Assembly: GCF_035989305.1 (NCBI RefSeq)
Contig: NZ_CP108514.1
Location: 5,746,501 to 5,810,500, forward strand
DNA: 64,000 bases
Source of the DNA: Streptomyces sp. NBC_01233
Lineage (GTDB): Bacteria > Actinomycetota > Actinomycetes > Streptomycetales > Streptomycetaceae
Direction: 5' to 3'
The first letter of the stretch is position 1, and every line of letters starts with the position of its first letter. The notes below the pieces were generated by a model. That model was not told where the DNA came from. It was given only the letters and a program-made list of their open reading frames with translations, and made no database searches. This document shows, in pieces, positions 61,601 through 64,000 of the stretch. The position numbers were made by a program, and so were the translations under genes.

Positions 61601-63215
61601 GGATCTCCTCGAAGGCTCCGGCCAGCGAACCTCCCCCGGCTACCGCTGGGGGGACCCCCACGCCGGTGGCGTCGAAGAGCCGCCCGCCGGTCAGTTCGGT
61701 GATGTGGGTGAGCTCCTTGCGGTCCGAGTCCCCGAACAGCACCGCGAAGACCGGCGTCTGCTTCTGCGCCTCGGGCAGGGCCGCGTAGAAGGAGTCGAAG
61801 TGCCTGGCCCCGACGCCCTCGGTGTTCTCCCCGTCCGTCATCAGCACGATCGAGGTGAACGCGTCCCCGCCGCCCTTGCCGAGGTGCTGGTAGGCCGCCT
61901 CCAGGCTGCCGTAGACCGCCGTGCCCCCGTCCGGCTCCAGCGACTTCACGTCGCCGCGGATCGCGTCCAGGGCCGGCCCCGGATTGCCGGGCTCGACGAC
62001 GTGCGTGCGCACCTTCTTCACCTTGGACCCGAAGGGCAGCAACGTCACCTCCTCACGGTCCCGGAACCGCTGCCCCGTGCCCGAACTCCCGCTGCCCGTC
62101 AGATCGGTGAGCGCCGACTTCAGCCGCCCGATGCGGTCCTCCTCGCTCATCGAACCCGAGGTGTCCAGCACGTACACCGTCCGCGAGGGCCGGCGCAGCT
62201 CGTTCTCGTACGAGGCCAGCAGCCCGTCCGCGACCGAACGCGAGCCCGGGAAGGGCAGCTCGTGCCGCTTCTCCGGGTCCAGCCCGGCGGCCGGCGTCAC
62301 CCCGGCCGCTACCGGCCGGCGGAAGGTCTGCTCGGTGATCGCCTTCTGCGCCTCGGGGCCGCGCAGGTAGTCCGTCAGCGCCCGCCCCGCATCGCGGGCC
62401 CCTTCCGGGGCGGAGGTCAGCAGGGTCAGCGGGTAGTGCGCCGTGACCACGCCGTCGCGCGGCCGGATCACCGTCAGCGGCGCCTTCACGTCCTTCGCGT
62501 CCCTGTTCATGGACAGCAGCACCGACTCGTAGTTCACCAGCGCGTCCACGTCAGCGCGCTTGCCGTACGCGGTCGCCAGCCAGCCGGAGGAACCCGAAGT
62601 CAGCTTCTGCCCGGCGAAGAACTCCTTGAGCTTGGGCCGGGCCGTCTTCACGTCGGCCTCGCTCAGCGCCGCCTGCGCGCCCGACAGCCCCGACGCCACC
62701 GAGACCAGGGCGGAGAAACCGGAGTTGGAGCGCACCGGGTCCGTCATCCCGTACGTCAGCTTCCCGCCGGCCACCGCCTCGTGCACCGCGGACCAGGTCA
62801 CCTCGCCGGGCTTCCAGCCCAGCCGGGCCAGCGCCTGCGGCTTCACGCCGATGGCCACCGGCGAGGACATCACCGGGGTCTCGCTGGACAGCTTCCCGGC
62901 GGCCTCGGGCCGCAGCCGCAGGTAGTCGTTGGAGGACAGCCAGATCGCGTCGTACTTCCCGTCGGCCTTGCCCGAGGCGATCTGCTCGACCGCGTCGAGG
63001 GTCCCGGACGCGGTCAGGTCGACCGTGACCCCGGTGGCCGCCTTCGCGGCCTTCAGCACGGGCTCCATGTCGGAGAGCTCACTGGACGCCAGCACCCGCA
63101 GGTGGCCCTCCCTGTACTTCGACTCCGCAGGCTCGGCCGGGCCCTCGGAGGTGCAGGCCGTCGCCGTGGCGAGCGTGGCGAGTGCGATCAGCGCACCGAT
63201 CCAGCCCCGCCTCAC
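61587..63215 (-). CDS. Lipoprotein with substrate-binding and VWA domains
   Basis: 542 residues from GTG 63215, overlapping the TelA stop by 4 bp. The signal ends ATATAC, a lipobox. The first part is a periplasmic binding fold (LRVLASSELSDMEPVLKAAK; YDAIWLSSNDYLRL; VMSSPVAIGV; LTYGMTDPVRSNSGFSALV). From about 355 on is a von Willebrand A domain with the MIDAS VYVLDTSGSMSEEDR and VLMTDGENTEG. A palindromic insertion near the C-terminus adds VPPAVAGGGS. So it can bind a solute and a metal-dependent partner outside the membrane. Confidence 0.85.
   Translation of the reverse strand: MRRGWIGALIALATLATATACTSEGPAEPAESKYREGHLRVLASSELSDMEPVLKAAKAATGVTVDLTASGTLDAVEQIASGKADGKYDAIWLSSNDYLRLRPEAAGKLSSETPVMSSPVAIGVKPQALARLGWKPGEVTWSAVHEAVAGGKLTYGMTDPVRSNSGFSALVSVASGLSGAQAALSEADVKTARPKLKEFFAGQKLTSGSSGWLATAYGKRADVDALVNYESVLLSMNRDAKDVKAPLTVIRPRDGVVTAHYPLTLLTSAPEGARDAGRALTDYLRGPEAQKAITEQTFRRPVAAGVTPAAGLDPEKRHELPFPGSRSVADGLLASYENELRRPSRTVYVLDTSGSMSEEDRIGRLKSALTDLTGSGSSGTGQRFRDREEVTLLPFGSKVKKVRTHVVEPGNPGPALDAIRGDVKSLEPDGGTAVYGSLEAAYQHLGKGGGDAFTSIVLMTDGENTEGVGARHFDSFYAALPEAQKQTPVFAVLFGDSDRKELTHITELTGGRLFDATGVGVPPAVAGGGSLAGAFEEIRGYQ
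61630..61659. repeat. Second in-frame palindromic repeat, in the VWA lipoprotein gene
   Basis: A GC-rich inverted repeat of the same kind as at 49247 lies in the 3' end of the gene and encodes VPPAVAGGGS on the minus strand. It keeps the reading frame. Confidence 0.55.
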
Positions 63216-64000
63216 CGGGCACCGCCTTCGAGCGCACCGGCGGTGCGGGTCCGGGCCAGGTACGCCGAGGCGGTCTGCAGCTCCCCGGCGAGGGACTCCA
63301 CGGTCGCGGCCATGTTGTCCGTGGCCTGCACCCTGAAGGTGTCGATCGCGTCGAGCGTCTTGTAGATCTGGGCGAAGGCCGTCCGCAGCGTCTCCGCCCC
63401 CACCGCCGGATCGGCCGCGATCCGCTGGATCTCGCCGCTCTGCGTGGACAGCATCTCCGCATTGCCCCGGATCAGGTCCTCGGTGGTCCCCTTCAGGGCG
63501 TTGACCTGCTCGATCACCGTGCGCTGGTTGTCGAGGGCCGCGGCCAGCATGACCGCGATCCGCAGCGCCGAGACGGTGGTGGTGGCCGCCCGGTCCACGC
63601 CCTTGACCAGCTCGTCGTTGTTGCGCCGGACCACGTCCATCGCCAGGTAGCCCTGCGCGCAGACGGCCAGCTGCGTCAGCAGGTCCTGGTGCTTCTGCCG
63701 GACCGGGAAGAGAACGTCCGCGCGCAGCGCGTCGGCCGCCTGTGGGTCGGTGTGCTCCGCCTCGGCGATCCGCTGCTCGACGGCCCCGTCCAGGGCCTCG
63801 GTGAGGACGGCGTACTCCTGGAGCTTGCCCATGGTCTCCCACAGGCGGGCCCGCTCGGTGTGCAGGGCCGCGTTGTCGCGGCGCAGCTCGTCCTGGCCGC
63901 TGCGCAGCGAGCCCACGATCTTGTTGAGGGTGGCCTGCGAGGAGGCGTACTTCGCCACGTGGTCGCGGAACCTGTTGCCGCCCGGCAGTTTCGCCAGCAG
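63212..64000 (-). CDS. telA: TelA-family toxic anion resistance protein (5' end outside window)
   Basis: The frame runs off the window edge; 263 C-terminal residues are seen. LLAKLPGGNRFRDHVAKYAS, then SSQATLNKIVGSLRSGQDEL and ALHTERARLWETMGKLQEY are TelA signatures, and the rest is helical with coiled-coil character (QHQDLLTQ-type heptads, GVDRAATTTVSALRIAVMLA). TelA proteins are linked to tellurite and other anion or envelope stress, mechanism unclear. It leads a three-gene operon with the VWA lipoprotein (4-bp overlap) and the small membrane protein. Confidence 0.88.
   Translation of the reverse strand: MLAKLPGGNRFRDHVAKYASSQATLNKIVGSLRSGQDELRRDNAALHTERARLWETMGKLQEYAVLTEALDGAVEQRIAEAEHTDPQAADALRADVLFPVRQKHQDLLTQLAVCAQGYLAMDVVRRNNDELVKGVDRAATTTVSALRIAVMLAAALDNQRTVIEQVNALKGTTEDLIRGNAEMLSTQSGEIQRIAADPAVGAETLRTAFAQIYKTLDAIDTFRVQATDNMAATVESLAGELQTASAYLARTRTAGALEGGAR

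Overview
The window is about 64 kb of very GC-rich actinobacterial chromosome and almost certainly comes from a Streptomyces. Coding codons end overwhelmingly in G or C, and GTG and TTG starts and 4-bp ATGA/GTGA gene overlaps are common. Several Streptomyces hallmarks are present: an AfsQ2-like kinase, acyl-CoA carboxylase epsilon subunit, mycothiol S-conjugate amidase, a short MmpB-type membrane protein and an LAXTG (sortase E type) surface protein. From memory, the gene order of the conserved parts (afsQ2, sugar phosphomutase, purine phosphorylase, lpdA, deoR, accA2, pccE-pccB, birA, cya, hutH, msrA, metB, ilvA, greA, mca, hemolysin III, pck) matches the core of the S. coelicolor chromosome. 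That is recollection, not a search.

Layout. 0-3.4 kb: 3' part of an AfsQ2-like kinase with its lipoprotein, then three coupled small unknown genes facing a chimeric HTH/YdcF gene. 3.4-9.3 kb: purine/sugar salvage genes, a quinone-reductase type flavoprotein and a DeoR regulator. 9.3-15.8 kb: a biotin/acyl-CoA carboxylase block (alpha, beta, epsilon, biotin ligase) with Maf and MmpB. 16-21 kb: adenylate cyclase, enoyl-CoA hydratase, a GGDEF protein and histidine ammonia-lyase, so cAMP and c-di-GMP type enzymes sit close together. 21-33 kb: sortase substrate, L,D-transpeptidase, a frameshifted double acetyltransferase, MsrA, cystathionine gamma-synthase, a degenerate sigma-like pair, MarR, IlvA and a DrrAB-type ABC exporter. 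33-44 kb: GreA, a DUF4307 protein, a decayed TnpB, Mca, a 1090-residue STAND/TPR ATPase, a DUF4344 metallopeptidase-like lipoprotein, a lone large serine recombinase and a DUF255 thioredoxin-fold protein.

Two regions look accessory. At 44.2-51.0 kb a tight co-directional cluster encodes a processive GT2 glycosyltransferase, a GT39-type membrane glycosyltransferase, a polyprenol-phosphate sugar synthase with GtrA domain, and a secreted copper-radical (galactose-oxidase-like) oxidase: a plausible surface-glycan assembly and oxidation system. At 51.1-57.9 kb a translationally coupled minus-strand operon encodes tiny proteins, two methyltransferases, a radical SAM enzyme (interrupted by an apparent one-base frameshift), an acyl carrier protein and a FabV-type enoyl reductase. 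It faces an XRE/TPR regulator and a SLOG-like protein across a perfect inverted repeat. This second region is the best candidate for an undescribed system.

58-64 kb returns to the core: hemolysin III-like protein, PEP carboxykinase, and a membrane protein / VWA lipoprotein / TelA operon running off the window. Short tandem repeats are frequent in the intergenic gaps and at protein ends. No tRNA, rRNA or CRISPR array was seen.
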